Positions 32,868-39,414 of a stretch of DNA of 64,000 nucleotides are shown here, piece by piece; within the stretch, counting starts at the first letter, position 1, and the number at the start of each line of letters is the position of its first letter. The stretch comes from an uncultured Verrucomicrobiota bacterium (GTDB taxonomy: Bacteria; Verrucomicrobiota; Verrucomicrobiia; Methylacidiphilales; UBA1321): positions 53,730-117,729 of the forward strand of contig CAIPBM010000145.1 of NCBI GenBank assembly GCA_903863295.1. Direction: 5' to 3'. Made by a program: the position numbers and the translations under genes. The notes beneath the pieces are model-generated. The model had not been told where the DNA came from. It saw only the letters and a list, made by a program, of their open reading frames with translations, and ran no database searches.

Positions 32868-33475
32868 AAATCCATTATCTACTCCCCGCGCTCCTGCTCG
32901 TCGGTTGCGCTTCCTCCCATCCTCCCACGGTCGATGTCGGCGCAGGTCCGTTGCCGCAAAAGCATGACTTGTCCCACCCTGCCAGCGTCCGCACGCCGGA
33001 ACAACTGAAAGCATATCCGGTAGGCCGCTACGAAGATCCCAACGACCCCGGTGTCATGCACGAGGGCCACACCGTCTATCGCGCCGAAACTTCACCCGAA
33101 TGGGACACCGATCCGAACGAGCAGACTTCCCTGCCCTTAGGGCCCGGCGAAATGGCGGCCGCTGACCCGTCGCAGCAGCACGTCGCGCTGACCGCGGAAC
33201 TGGAACAGCGCCTCAAGCAGGAGGACCAACTTTTACAAACCACCTATGAACAAAACAAGCGGCTCGCTCAAGAAATCGCAAAACTGGAGGAACGGGAGCA
33301 GCACACGCTTTTGCCGGTTCCTCCGCCAGTACCTCCGGTTGCGACACCCGAACCGAAACCGCAAACGTATTCACCCTCTCCGCCAGCGCCGGTAACCCCG
33401 ACTCCGCCCCAGAAGTCATGGGGTTCCTGGTTCTGGTCGTCAGTTACCCAACACAAAAACAACCCCAAAAAATAA
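32864..33475 (+). CDS. Lipoprotein with coiled coil and proline-rich tail
   Basis: The 203-residue protein has a lipoprotein signal with lipobox LLVGC (Cys15). The middle holds a coiled coil (ALTAELEQRLKQEDQLLQTT and on to about residue 148), followed by a Pro-rich segment and the C-terminal aromatic-basic end SWGSWFWSSVTQHKNNPKK. I know of no homologue. Position after VirB10 and coupling by ATGA suggest an outer-membrane accessory of the channel, possibly the true VirB7 counterpart. Confidence 0.6.
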   Translation: MKIHYLLPALLLVGCASSHPPTVDVGAGPLPQKHDLSHPASVRTPEQLKAYPVGRYEDPNDPGVMHEGHTVYRAETSPEWDTDPNEQTSLPLGPGEMAAADPSQQHVALTAELEQRLKQEDQLLQTTYEQNKRLAQEIAKLEEREQHTLLPVPPPVPPVATPEPKPQTYSPSPPAPVTPTPPQKSWGSWFWSSVTQHKNNPKK

Positions 33476-33479
33476 AACT

Positions 33480-33731
33480 ATGATGCACATTACTGTCGCG
33501 CTGCCGGATGACGTGGCGCAGGAATACTACAACGCCTCCGAAAAACTCAAAGAGGTCTTGGAAGTCGGCCAGCCCGATGCCCAAACCCTCATGCGGTTCA
33601 TGCTCGCCGGCTTCACTGCCCACGACATCGCCGCTCACTTCGACCGCGCCTTGCGGAACATCACCGGCGCTCCCATGCCCGATGAAACCGATACCTGGGT
33701 CTTCAGCCCCGGTTTCGAGAACGCCCCCTAA
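33480..33731 (+). CDS. Small protein of the secretion locus, function unknown
   Basis: This 83-residue protein is acidic and probably all-helical (EYYNASEKLKEVLEVG, then RFMLAGFTAHDIAAHFDRALRN), without signal peptide or membrane segment. It begins 4 bases after the lipoprotein gene. It may be a cytoplasmic accessory protein. Confidence 0.5.
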   Translation: MMHITVALPDDVAQEYYNASEKLKEVLEVGQPDAQTLMRFMLAGFTAHDIAAHFDRALRNITGAPMPDETDTWVFSPGFENAP

Positions 33732-33757
33732 CCCCCAATTATTGAAAGAAAATCATT

Positions 33758-34186
33758 ATGGCTCTTAAACCTAAAAATCCCCCACCCTTGGACCAAACCC
33801 CCGCCAACAATATCTCGGAAGAACGTTTCCTTCGGGTCAATCCCGAGGTGAACAACCGTCTCGACGGCTTCATTCAGGCCAACCCCAAGATGCACGAGTA
33901 TTACTCGGGCTTGGTCAAGCAACATCCCGAACGGGCCACCCGCGCCTTCATGCTCACCAAGATGTTCCGGCACGAAGCCGAGATGCGCCAGATGGCGCGT
34001 CAGGCCCCGCAGGCCAAGGAATGGCTCGACCAGCAGGAACCCAGCCTCAAGCAGCGGATCATGGAACGGCTCGAAAAGATCAATCCGTTCTACCGCGAAA
34101 AGGCGCTCGTGCGCGAGATCGCCCGCGAGAAAACCAGGATCGACTTCACCCAAAAACCATCCCTCGGCCAAGGGATGTCGGTCTAA
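33758..34186 (+). CDS. Helical basic protein of the secretion locus
   Basis: The 142-residue protein is predicted to be helical and highly charged, rich in Arg, Lys, Glu and Met (ERATRAFMLTKMFRHEAEMR). It is soluble and has no export signal. Size, charge and position at the end of the secretion operon would suit a DNA-processing accessory factor, but no motif proves it. Two strong hairpins follow its stop. Confidence 0.5.
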   Translation: MALKPKNPPPLDQTPANNISEERFLRVNPEVNNRLDGFIQANPKMHEYYSGLVKQHPERATRAFMLTKMFRHEAEMRQMARQAPQAKEWLDQQEPSLKQRIMERLEKINPFYREKALVREIAREKTRIDFTQKPSLGQGMSV

Positions 34187-34194
34187 TGGCCCGG

Positions 34195-34247
34195 CACGAA
34201 GGGCGGGCCCGGCGGGGAAAAGTCGCCCCGCCGTCCCGCCCCTCGTG
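34195..34247 (+). terminator. Long GC-rich hairpin after the secretion operon
   Basis: CACGAAGGGCGGGCCCGGCGGGG at 34195-34217 pairs with CCCCGCCGTCCCGCCCCTCGTG at 34226-34247 with a few mismatches around an 8-base loop. It lies 9 bases after the stop of the preceding gene. There is no uridine tract, so it could be a terminator, an RNA-stability element or a transfer-origin-like structure. Confidence 0.5.
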
Positions 34248-34270
34248 CTCGGGTGGCCGAATTGCCCAGA

Positions 34271-34294
34271 GAAGGCGGCCAAAGCGCCGCCTTC
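34271..34294 (+). repeat. Second hairpin following the secretion operon
   Basis: GAAGGCGGC and GCCGCCTTC form a perfect 9-base stem around the loop CAAAGC, 23 bases after the larger hairpin. Together they occupy nearly the whole gap between 34186 and the next start at 34327. Confidence 0.5.
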
Positions 34295-34326
34295 CTCGGC
34301 AGTCAGCCCAATCAATTTTTAATTTT

Positions 34327-34608
34327 ATGATTCCCATTTCACCCATCAGCGTCAAATTTACCGAAGAGGAGCGAGTCAGGCTAAAATCTTTGGCGACCAC
34401 ACTCGGCTGGACGGAAAGCCAGATCGTTCGTGATTCCGTGGCGCATATTCTCCGCTTGATTCATCATCCCGACTCAAACGACGAACCCAAGCTCATCGCC
34501 TTGGCGCGGCTGGCACTCTGCCATAAGGAGAATCCCGACCTCCTCCATCAACACATCAGGAAGACTCACTCCGCTCACCCCACCTCCGCGATTAAGGAAA
34601 GCCCTTGA
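34327..34608 (+). CDS. Small protein, possible ribbon-helix-helix DNA-binding
   Basis: The 93-residue protein begins ISVKFTEEERVRLKSLATTLGWTESQIVRD, a beta-strand then two helices in the pattern of ribbon-helix-helix (CopG/MetJ-type) proteins. Such proteins serve as relaxosome accessory factors, antitoxins or repressors. The remaining half is polar. It lies alone after the tandem hairpins, so it may bind there; this is inference. Confidence 0.5.
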   Translation: MIPISPISVKFTEEERVRLKSLATTLGWTESQIVRDSVAHILRLIHHPDSNDEPKLIALARLALCHKENPDLLHQHIRKTHSAHPTSAIKESP

Positions 34609-34620
34609 TATTGCAGGCAT

Positions 34621-34836
34621 TTACGCTTTTTCTTCTTTAATAAGCAGATTTTGCTTTTCCTCGAAAGTATTCAGGATATAGGTTATATTAGAGATGTTTT
34701 GTATTATCATCATTCCTAATTCCGTTTCCCCGTCGCGCCGCCAACGCAAACTCATATTATCAAGGGCGAGCGATCTTCCAAAGTATTTTCGGAGTCGCTC
34801 CAAGGGAGCTCGTCGCTGCAGATGTCCGGTCGTCAT
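34621..34836 (-). CDS. Hypothetical small protein
   Basis: A 71-residue minus-strand frame from ATG 34836 has protein-like composition in its second half (RWRRDGETELGMMIIQNISN, then ITYILNTFEEKQNLLIKEEKA). No good ribosome site precedes it and no family is recognised. It could equally be chance. Confidence 0.28.
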   Translation of the reverse strand: MTTGHLQRRAPLERLRKYFGRSLALDNMSLRWRRDGETELGMMIIQNISNITYILNTFEEKQNLLIKEEKA

Positions 34837-34890
34837 TTTCGACGCCGTACTTCGTTTGGTCAGATTCTCAACTTGGAAACAAAATTTTTT

Positions 34891-35235
34891 ATGCCGGACC
34901 GCAAAAAGCTTCATCAACTTGCTCAGGAAGACCCGAACTACATGTTCACAGGCAGGGAAATCGCCGAGCTTTGCAATTTATCACAAAATGTCATCTCGGC
35001 GGTTAAAGCCAGGTCCGACCACCCCTTTTTTCTTAATAAATGCCGGCCCGAATGGTTTTTGGAATGGATGCGCACCCACCCCGGGTTTCAACTCACCAAA
35101 GCTGGCCCACCGGCATCGGATACCCCGCTAAAAACTACCGGTAGCATGGGACGCTTCGCTACGACCATTATTCTCCAGGAATTGGTCAAACGACTGAAAG
35201 ATCGCCCAAAGCAGCAACCAGCTCAGAAGCCGTGA
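34891..35235 (+). CDS. Small helix-turn-helix-like protein
   Basis: The 114-residue protein starts MPDRKKLHQLAQEDPNYMFT and contains GREIAELCNLSQNVISAVKAR, a plausible helix-turn-helix that would recognise DNA. The C-terminal third is basic. The upstream in-frame ATG at 34822 was rejected because the added residues look non-coding. Its 3' end overlaps the convergent receiver-like gene by about 50 bases. Confidence 0.55.
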   Translation: MPDRKKLHQLAQEDPNYMFTGREIAELCNLSQNVISAVKARSDHPFFLNKCRPEWFLEWMRTHPGFQLTKAGPPASDTPLKTTGSMGRFATTIILQELVKRLKDRPKQQPAQKP

Positions 35236-35569
35236 ATGGTTGGCGCAGAACCGCGGGAATGTTGAGCGCCTCTTTCGGCACCGTCCGCAGGATCTCACCG
35301 TCTTCCGACATCACGATGGCCGGGACGGTGATTCCCTCCTGACGAAGGCAGGAGATAAAATGCAGAGCGTTACCCTGTGGGAGTTGGGGCAGCTTATAAT
35401 TAGTCATCAACACGTCGAAGTGCGCAGCCTTCAGACGCGCTAATCCTTTCTCCGGCGTGCCGACAACTTCAACGTCCCAATTTGCCGCCTCCATCATTGC
35501 AGTGATTTGTTCCCCCAAAGGAGGCTCGACCGTCAAAACCAGGCCCTTCGGGCGTTTGCGAGCAATCAT
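35186..35569 (-). CDS. Degenerate response-regulator receiver protein
   Basis: This 127-residue protein has the size and secondary-structure rhythm of a CheY-like receiver domain (LTVEPPLGEQITAMMEAANW, HFDVLMTNYKLPQLPQ, PAIVMSEDG, AVLRQPFTASELVAAL). The key residues are replaced: the acidic pair after strand 1 is VE, the phospho-Asp is Asn in MTNYKLP, and the conserved Lys is Gln in RQPF. It should therefore not be phosphorylated in the normal way. It is divergent from an XRE-type regulator across a 72-base region with two matched palindromes. The start at ATG 35569 removes an 11-residue extension without ribosome site. Confidence 0.6.
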   Translation of the reverse strand: MIARKRPKGLVLTVEPPLGEQITAMMEAANWDVEVVGTPEKGLARLKAAHFDVLMTNYKLPQLPQGNALHFISCLRQEGITVPAIVMSEDGEILRTVPKEALNIPAVLRQPFTASELVAALGDLSVV

Positions 35570-35578
35570 AATTAGCAG

Positions 35579-35595
35579 TATGTGATGTTCACATA
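35579..35595. promoter_or_regulatory. Palindromic operator O1
   Basis: TATGTGA-TGT-TCACATA is a perfect 17-base palindrome, 9 bases upstream of the receiver-like gene's ATG. It shares the core ATGTG-N-TTCACAT with the site at 35624-35640, 45 bases away centre to centre. Confidence 0.65.
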
Positions 35596-35623
35596 AAAAC
35601 AAGGGAAGTAACTGCTAGTCAAG

Positions 35624-35640
35624 CATGTGGATTTCACATG
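35624..35640. promoter_or_regulatory. Palindromic operator O2
   Basis: CATGTG-GATTT-CACATG is a palindrome one base upstream of the XRE gene's ATG at 35642. Similarity to 35579-35595 suggests that one dimeric protein, most likely the adjacent XRE regulator, binds both sites and controls the divergent pair. Confidence 0.65.
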
Positions 35641-35641
35641 C

Positions 35642-35884
35642 ATGAAAAAGACCCACGGCCCTAAACGCAGGAATGTGACTGGCAAACGCATTCGCCAGGC
35701 GCGCCTAGCCGCCAAGCCTTCGGTTTCGCAGGAAGACTTATCGGGAAGATTGGCCGTTCTTGGTGTCATTTTGGATCAGGGAGCCATCTCCCGCGTGGAA
35801 AGTGAAGACCGCTATCTGATGGATTACGAGCTTCTGGCCATTGCCAAGGCTCTTCGTATCAAGCCCTCGTTGTTGGTCGATTGA
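35642..35884 (+). CDS. XRE-family helix-turn-helix regulator
   Basis: This 80-residue protein is a single Cro/CI-type domain: GKRIRQARLAAKPSVSQEDL, then the recognition-helix region QGAISRVESEDRYLMDYELL and AIAKALRIKPSLL. ATG 35642 was chosen over GTG 35627, which would start inside operator O2. It probably represses itself and the divergent receiver-like gene through O1 and O2, as is usual for small XRE regulators. Confidence 0.8.
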   Translation: MKKTHGPKRRNVTGKRIRQARLAAKPSVSQEDLSGRLAVLGVILDQGAISRVESEDRYLMDYELLAIAKALRIKPSLLVD

Positions 35885-35936
35885 TTTGCCTCCAGACTAT
35901 AGTCCTTTCCGCCGCGGTCGATCCAACAGTTTTTGC

Positions 35937-36314
35937 TTATCTACCAGCCAAGTAAGCGTACTTCGCCTTTCCCACCTTCTTGATGCCCTTGATCTTTTTC
36001 CCGGTGGTATAAAACCAAACCGACACGCTCGAGGGTTTGGCGCCCAACTTCTCCGCCAATTCCTTCACGGTTAGTCCTGCTTTCCCGGCTGCTTCCAGCG
36101 TCTTCAAGAGAGCATCTTTCAAACCGACGCGACGACGGCGGTCGCGTACCCGCCGACGGGCCTTGCCAGCCTTACTGTCAAGGGCCGCACTCCCTTCGTC
36201 GAGTGTTTTAAGTGCCTGGTCCACTTTTTCAAGCCGGACCTGAAGAGTCTCCTTTTCTTTGATGAGTTGGACGAGACGTTCGAGTTGGGCGCTGGACAGA
36301 TCGGTGAAGGCCAT
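35937..36314 (-). CDS. Basic coiled-coil plus winged-helix-like protein
   Basis: The 125-residue protein has an N-terminal coiled coil (LSSAQLERLVQLIKEKETLQ onward), a strongly basic linker (KARRRVRDRRRRV) and a C-terminal GLTVKELAEKLGAKPSSVSVWF segment followed by KIKGIKKVGKAKYAY, which looks like a small winged helix. This is similar in arrangement to nucleoid-associated or regulator proteins. ATG 36314 was preferred because the residues upstream are unlike the rest. No specific family is claimed. Confidence 0.6.
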   Translation of the reverse strand: MAFTDLSSAQLERLVQLIKEKETLQVRLEKVDQALKTLDEGSAALDSKAGKARRRVRDRRRRVGLKDALLKTLEAAGKAGLTVKELAEKLGAKPSSVSVWFYTTGKKIKGIKKVGKAKYAYLAGR

Positions 36315-36572
36315 GCCGCAAGTTACAAAAATCGCCGGGGACCACAACTGATAAAACCGGCTTTCCCGCGTGATTTTTCAATCCTGTCAAAATAATTCGC
36401 TCAGAGAATATCAAAGAATATACGAATCCATACGAGAATACGGAAGTTTATCAAAGATCAGAAAAGGCCAAAAAAGAGACGGGGTTATGACTTGGGCAAC
36501 AAAGGAAACCAAGTCTATGAAAACCAAAAAAACGACACGTCAGAGCCCTCGTTTGACCGGAAAGGCGCAATC

Positions 36573-36866
36573 ATGAGCCCCGAACAAATCGAGTTTCTCA
36601 ATCAGCGTCATTTACCCCACCGGCTCACGGCCCAGGAAACCGGCTGGCTGCTCGGGTTCAGCGTCTATGACATCACCGTGCTCACCGCTCGCCGGATGCT
36701 GAAACCAGTCGGGCAGCCGGCGCAAAATTCCACCAAATATTATTCCACCGCTCAGATTCAGCGTTTGTGGGGAAATTTCAAGTGGATGGATCGAGCCACC
36801 GCATTGCTAAACCGGCATTGGAAAGAAAAGAACGCAAAACGAAAGAGCGAAAGGAAAAAGTCGTGA
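36573..36866 (+). CDS. Small DNA-binding-like accessory protein
   Basis: The 97-residue protein contains HRLTAQETGWLLGFSVYDIT followed by a MerR-like or helix-turn-helix pattern and a basic C-terminus. GGAAAGG precedes ATG 36573. Its TGA overlaps the GTG start of the excisionase-like gene downstream (36863-36866), so the two form a small operon. Confidence 0.55.
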   Translation: MSPEQIEFLNQRHLPHRLTAQETGWLLGFSVYDITVLTARRMLKPVGQPAQNSTKYYSTAQIQRLWGNFKWMDRATALLNRHWKEKNAKRKSERKKS

Positions 36867-37108
36867 ATACTTCCACCTCTGCCATCAAGCCATCGGAAAG
36901 GATGATTCTCACGCCCAGGGAATTTGCCGATGTTTTCGGACAGCACTACTCCTGGGCCTATCGGCAGATTAACGCCGGTAATATCAAGGTCGTCTCGAAA
37001 CTTGACCGGATAATGATTCCCCGCTCCGAAGTGGATCGGCTCCTTCAGGAACAAGAAACCTATCCGAAGAAAGGTCGAAACGTGCATGAAAAAAGCACGA
37101 AGAATTAA
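36863..37108 (+). CDS. Excisionase-like helix-turn-helix protein
   Basis: This 81-residue protein starting at GTG 36863 contains ILTPREFADVFGQHYSWAYR, the N-terminal part of the HTH_17/excisionase fold, and KVVSKLDRIMIPRSEVDRLL, its usual C-terminal strand and helix. Such proteins act as excisionases or regulators on integrative elements. ATG 36902 is an alternative, shorter start. The only integrase gene in the window is at 49045, 12 kb away. Confidence 0.6.
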   Translation: MNTSTSAIKPSERMILTPREFADVFGQHYSWAYRQINAGNIKVVSKLDRIMIPRSEVDRLLQEQETYPKKGRNVHEKSTKN

Positions 37109-37420
37109 GGGCACGTTCGAGGACAATCTATGGATTCTCGTTAAAGAGAATGCCTGTCTGGACCGTTTCAGGAATTTGTTGGGATTGCGAAGGAATCCCG
37201 ATTTGCTCTGCAGAGATCCGGTGGAGAAAAGTTCCAGCCTGACGGTATTTAATTTTTGCCTCCAGCACGACCAAGAAGACATCTAGAAATATCTCAGAAG
37301 AAAGCTCAGCCCCAGCCAAAGAAGCCAGGTTGCAGATTGGGCGGAAATGTCGTCTGTGTGAACAAAACGAACAGTAAAGAAAAGCATGAACGGGACTCAG
37401 TGGCCCCGCGCCAGAGCCGC

Positions 37421-37459
37421 GCCAGCAAAGCTGTCACGGCCCTGGCTGGCCCCTTTTTT
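37421..37459 (+). terminator. Candidate intrinsic terminator
   Basis: GCCAGC (37421-37426) can pair with GCTGGC (37445-37450), followed by CCCC and a run of six T at 37454-37459. The loop is long (18 bases), so the call is tentative. Confidence 0.35.
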
Positions 37460-37527
37460 ATCGTCGCAGCTTACTCGCGGCCCCAAGGGAACTTGGGGGG
37501 CCGCTCGCTGCGCCGCAGGGATTGTAA

Positions 37528-37582
37528 GCACGAGGAGGCTGCTGCCTCCTTGTGCAGCGAAAGAAGGCTCCGCCTTCTCTCG
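37528..37582. repeat. Two tandem hairpins
   Basis: GCACGAGGAGGC and GCCTCCTTGTGC (37528-37555) form a 12-base stem with one mismatch and a 4-base loop. CGAAAGAAGGC and GCCTTCTCTCG (37558-37582) form a second stem around TCC, also with one mismatch. The pair is reminiscent of the tandem hairpins at 34195-34294. Confidence 0.55.
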
Positions 37583-37849
37583 CGCTCTCATCCGGGGGGA
37601 GATAAGTGGCGGAGGGCAGTATGGGCTTTTCGCGCTCCGGCGGGCCTCTGCGCGGCCCTTGATTTTCCGTGCTGTGCAGACGTATATACCCGGCGTTTCT
37701 CCTCTAAAAAATCATTATTTCCCTGTGCTTTTAACTCTGCGGTGATGGTGGGCAATTCGAGAACCGGCACCCGGTTCTCTGCAGTTAAGCCGAGGACTTG
37801 GATCGTTCGTAGGAGCCGCTCAAAGATTTGAGATTTCGGCTCTGCCGCC

Positions 37850-38638
37850 TCAGGCTTCCTTGATGACGGGGTTGGTCAGGGTGCCGATCTTTTCGATTTC
37901 GATGCTGACGGAGTCTCCCTCTTGGAGCCAGCGCGGCGGCTTGCTGGCCATGCCAACGCCTTGGGGGGTGCCGGTCAGGATCACGGTGCCGGGGAGGAGA
38001 GTGTTGCTGGCGCTGAGAAATTGGATCAAAGCGGGTACGTCGAAGATCATGTCGTTCGTGTTGGAGTCCTGCCTGACTTCGCCGTTGAGGATGGTGCGGA
38101 GACGGAGGGCGTTGGGATTGGGGATTTCGTCCGTGGTCACAAGGCAGGGACCGAGCGGGCTGAAGGTGTCAAAGGTTTTGCCCCGGCACCATTGACCTCC
38201 GCCTCTTTTTAACTGCCAGTCCCGGGCGCTGACGTCGTCGGCGCACGCGTAGCCGAGGACAAAATCGAGGGCGTTCTCACGCGAAGCATTCTTGCAGGGC
38301 TTGCCGATGATGACCGCCAATTCGCATTCGTAATCGACTTCATGACTGGGCAGGTGCGTAGGAATCTCAATCGCGTCTCCGGGATTTTGCACGGTGTTGA
38401 AGCCCTTGGTGAAAAGAACGGGATACTCGCCGACGGTCGCTCCGGTTTCGTCCGCGTGTTGGCGGTAGTTCAACCCGATGCAAAGAATCGAGGTCGGCAC
38501 GATGGGTGCGAGCAACTTTTTCACGTCGGCCTGATCACAGGTGATGGTGTATTGGCCGAAGATGTCGCCTTCGATTCTATAGCCATCTGCGGCGTAAAAA
38601 ATGGCTCCCTGCGAATCTTTATAACGTGTGATTTTCAT
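37850..38638 (-). CDS. Fumarylacetoacetate hydrolase-fold 2,4-diketo-3-deoxy-rhamnonate hydrolase
   Basis: The 262-residue protein is a fumarylacetoacetase-fold hydrolase. The catalytic domain has IGLNYRQHADETGA, the metal-binding Glu pair in DYECELAVIIGK, the Asp in DDVSARDWQL and the terminal GTPQGVG. In the non-phosphorylating L-rhamnose route such an enzyme cleaves 2,4-diketo-3-deoxy-L-rhamnonate to pyruvate and L-lactate. The fold also serves other diketo acids, so the substrate rests on its place as the last gene of an operon with RhaT, a rhamnose dehydrogenase and a rhamnonate-type dehydratase. It starts 17 bases after the SDR gene stop. Confidence 0.8.
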   Translation of the reverse strand: MKITRYKDSQGAIFYAADGYRIEGDIFGQYTITCDQADVKKLLAPIVPTSILCIGLNYRQHADETGATVGEYPVLFTKGFNTVQNPGDAIEIPTHLPSHEVDYECELAVIIGKPCKNASRENALDFVLGYACADDVSARDWQLKRGGGQWCRGKTFDTFSPLGPCLVTTDEIPNPNALRLRTILNGEVRQDSNTNDMIFDVPALIQFLSASNTLLPGTVILTGTPQGVGMASKPPRWLQEGDSVSIEIEKIGTLTNPVIKEA

Positions 38639-38655
38639 ATGTATTCCGAGACTTT

Positions 38656-39396
38656 CTATTTACCGGCGCTCCATCCCCCATCGATCATCATAGTGCTGCC
38701 CGTGACCATGGCGGATTCGTCCGCGGCGAGGTAGAGCGCGGCCGCGGCCACTTCGTCGGGGCGCACCATGCGGCCTTGAAGCTGCGTACTCGACATGTCT
38801 TGATGGGCCTTTTCGGGATCGGCGTACTGCTTCAAAACTCCCTGGACGAAGGGCGTCTCCACGCGGCCCGGGCAGATGCAATTGAACCTGACTTTAGTGT
38901 GCGAATGATCGAGCGCCATTGCCTTGGTCATGCCCACCACGGCGAACTTGGTCGTCGTGTAGGCGAATCGATCCCGGACGCCGACGACTCCGCCAATCGA
39001 CGCGAGATTGATCACGCTGCCGCTTCCCTTCTCGAGCATCGCGGGGACAAAAAGCTTCGCGCAATTGAACATGCCGCGCACATTCACCGCGTAGACGCGA
39101 TCCAGGTCCTCGCCCTGTGTGGTGAGGAGCGTTCCAACGTGACCGATGCCCGCGTTGTTGACGAGGATATCGACTTGGCCGGCGAGTTTTGCCGCCTCGG
39201 TACACTCGGCTTCCCGCGTCACGTCGAGCAACACGAATTGGCCGCCGATTTTCTCGGCGACGGCGCGGCCTCCTTTTTCATCGCGATCGGCCACGAAGAC
39301 CTTTGCTCCCGCGGCGGCGAACGTTTCCGCAATGGCGGCGCCAATACCCGAGCCAGCGCCGGTAACGAGCGCGGATTTATGATGAAGATTGAACAT
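38656..39396 (-). CDS. SDR, putative 2-keto-3-deoxy-L-rhamnonate dehydrogenase
   Basis: This 246-residue short-chain dehydrogenase has the nucleotide-binding ALVTGAGSGIGAAIA, NNAGIGHVG, the catalytic Ser in NLASIGG, and YTTTK for Tyr and Lys. It ends MMIDGGWSAGK, with the C-terminal DGG of classical SDRs. Between RhaT and the diketo-acid hydrolase, oxidation of 2-keto-3-deoxy-L-rhamnonate to the 2,4-diketo acid is the missing step, so that role is inferred. The acidic residue after strand 2 (VADRD) favours NAD over NADP. Confidence 0.75.
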   Translation of the reverse strand: MFNLHHKSALVTGAGSGIGAAIAETFAAAGAKVFVADRDEKGGRAVAEKIGGQFVLLDVTREAECTEAAKLAGQVDILVNNAGIGHVGTLLTTQGEDLDRVYAVNVRGMFNCAKLFVPAMLEKGSGSVINLASIGGVVGVRDRFAYTTTKFAVVGMTKAMALDHSHTKVRFNCICPGRVETPFVQGVLKQYADPEKAHQDMSSTQLQGRMVRPDEVAAAALYLAADESAMVTGSTMMIDGGWSAGK

Positions 39397-39414
39397 AAGC
39401 GTGCGCTAAGACTT

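Larger units (their letters stand above)
37109..37849. other. Gene-poor gap between secretion locus and rhamnose operon
   Basis: I find no protein that I would defend in these 741 bases. The region holds a terminator-like stem with a T-run (37421-37459) and two adjacent hairpins (37528-37555, 37558-37582). The GC-rich structured stretch differs from the flanking AT-rich sequence. Confidence 0.5.

Noticed and set aside
31935..33014. Minus-strand reading frame opposite VirB10
   Set aside because: It overlaps a well supported VirB10 gene fully and resembles no protein family.
36758..37282. Minus-strand reading frame of 174 residues
   Set aside because: It opposes the excisionase-like gene and has no recognisable composition or ribosome site.
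37086..37286. Small plus-strand frame after the excisionase-like gene
   Set aside because: It overlaps the previous gene, has no ribosome site and shows no domain; it could not be distinguished from chance.
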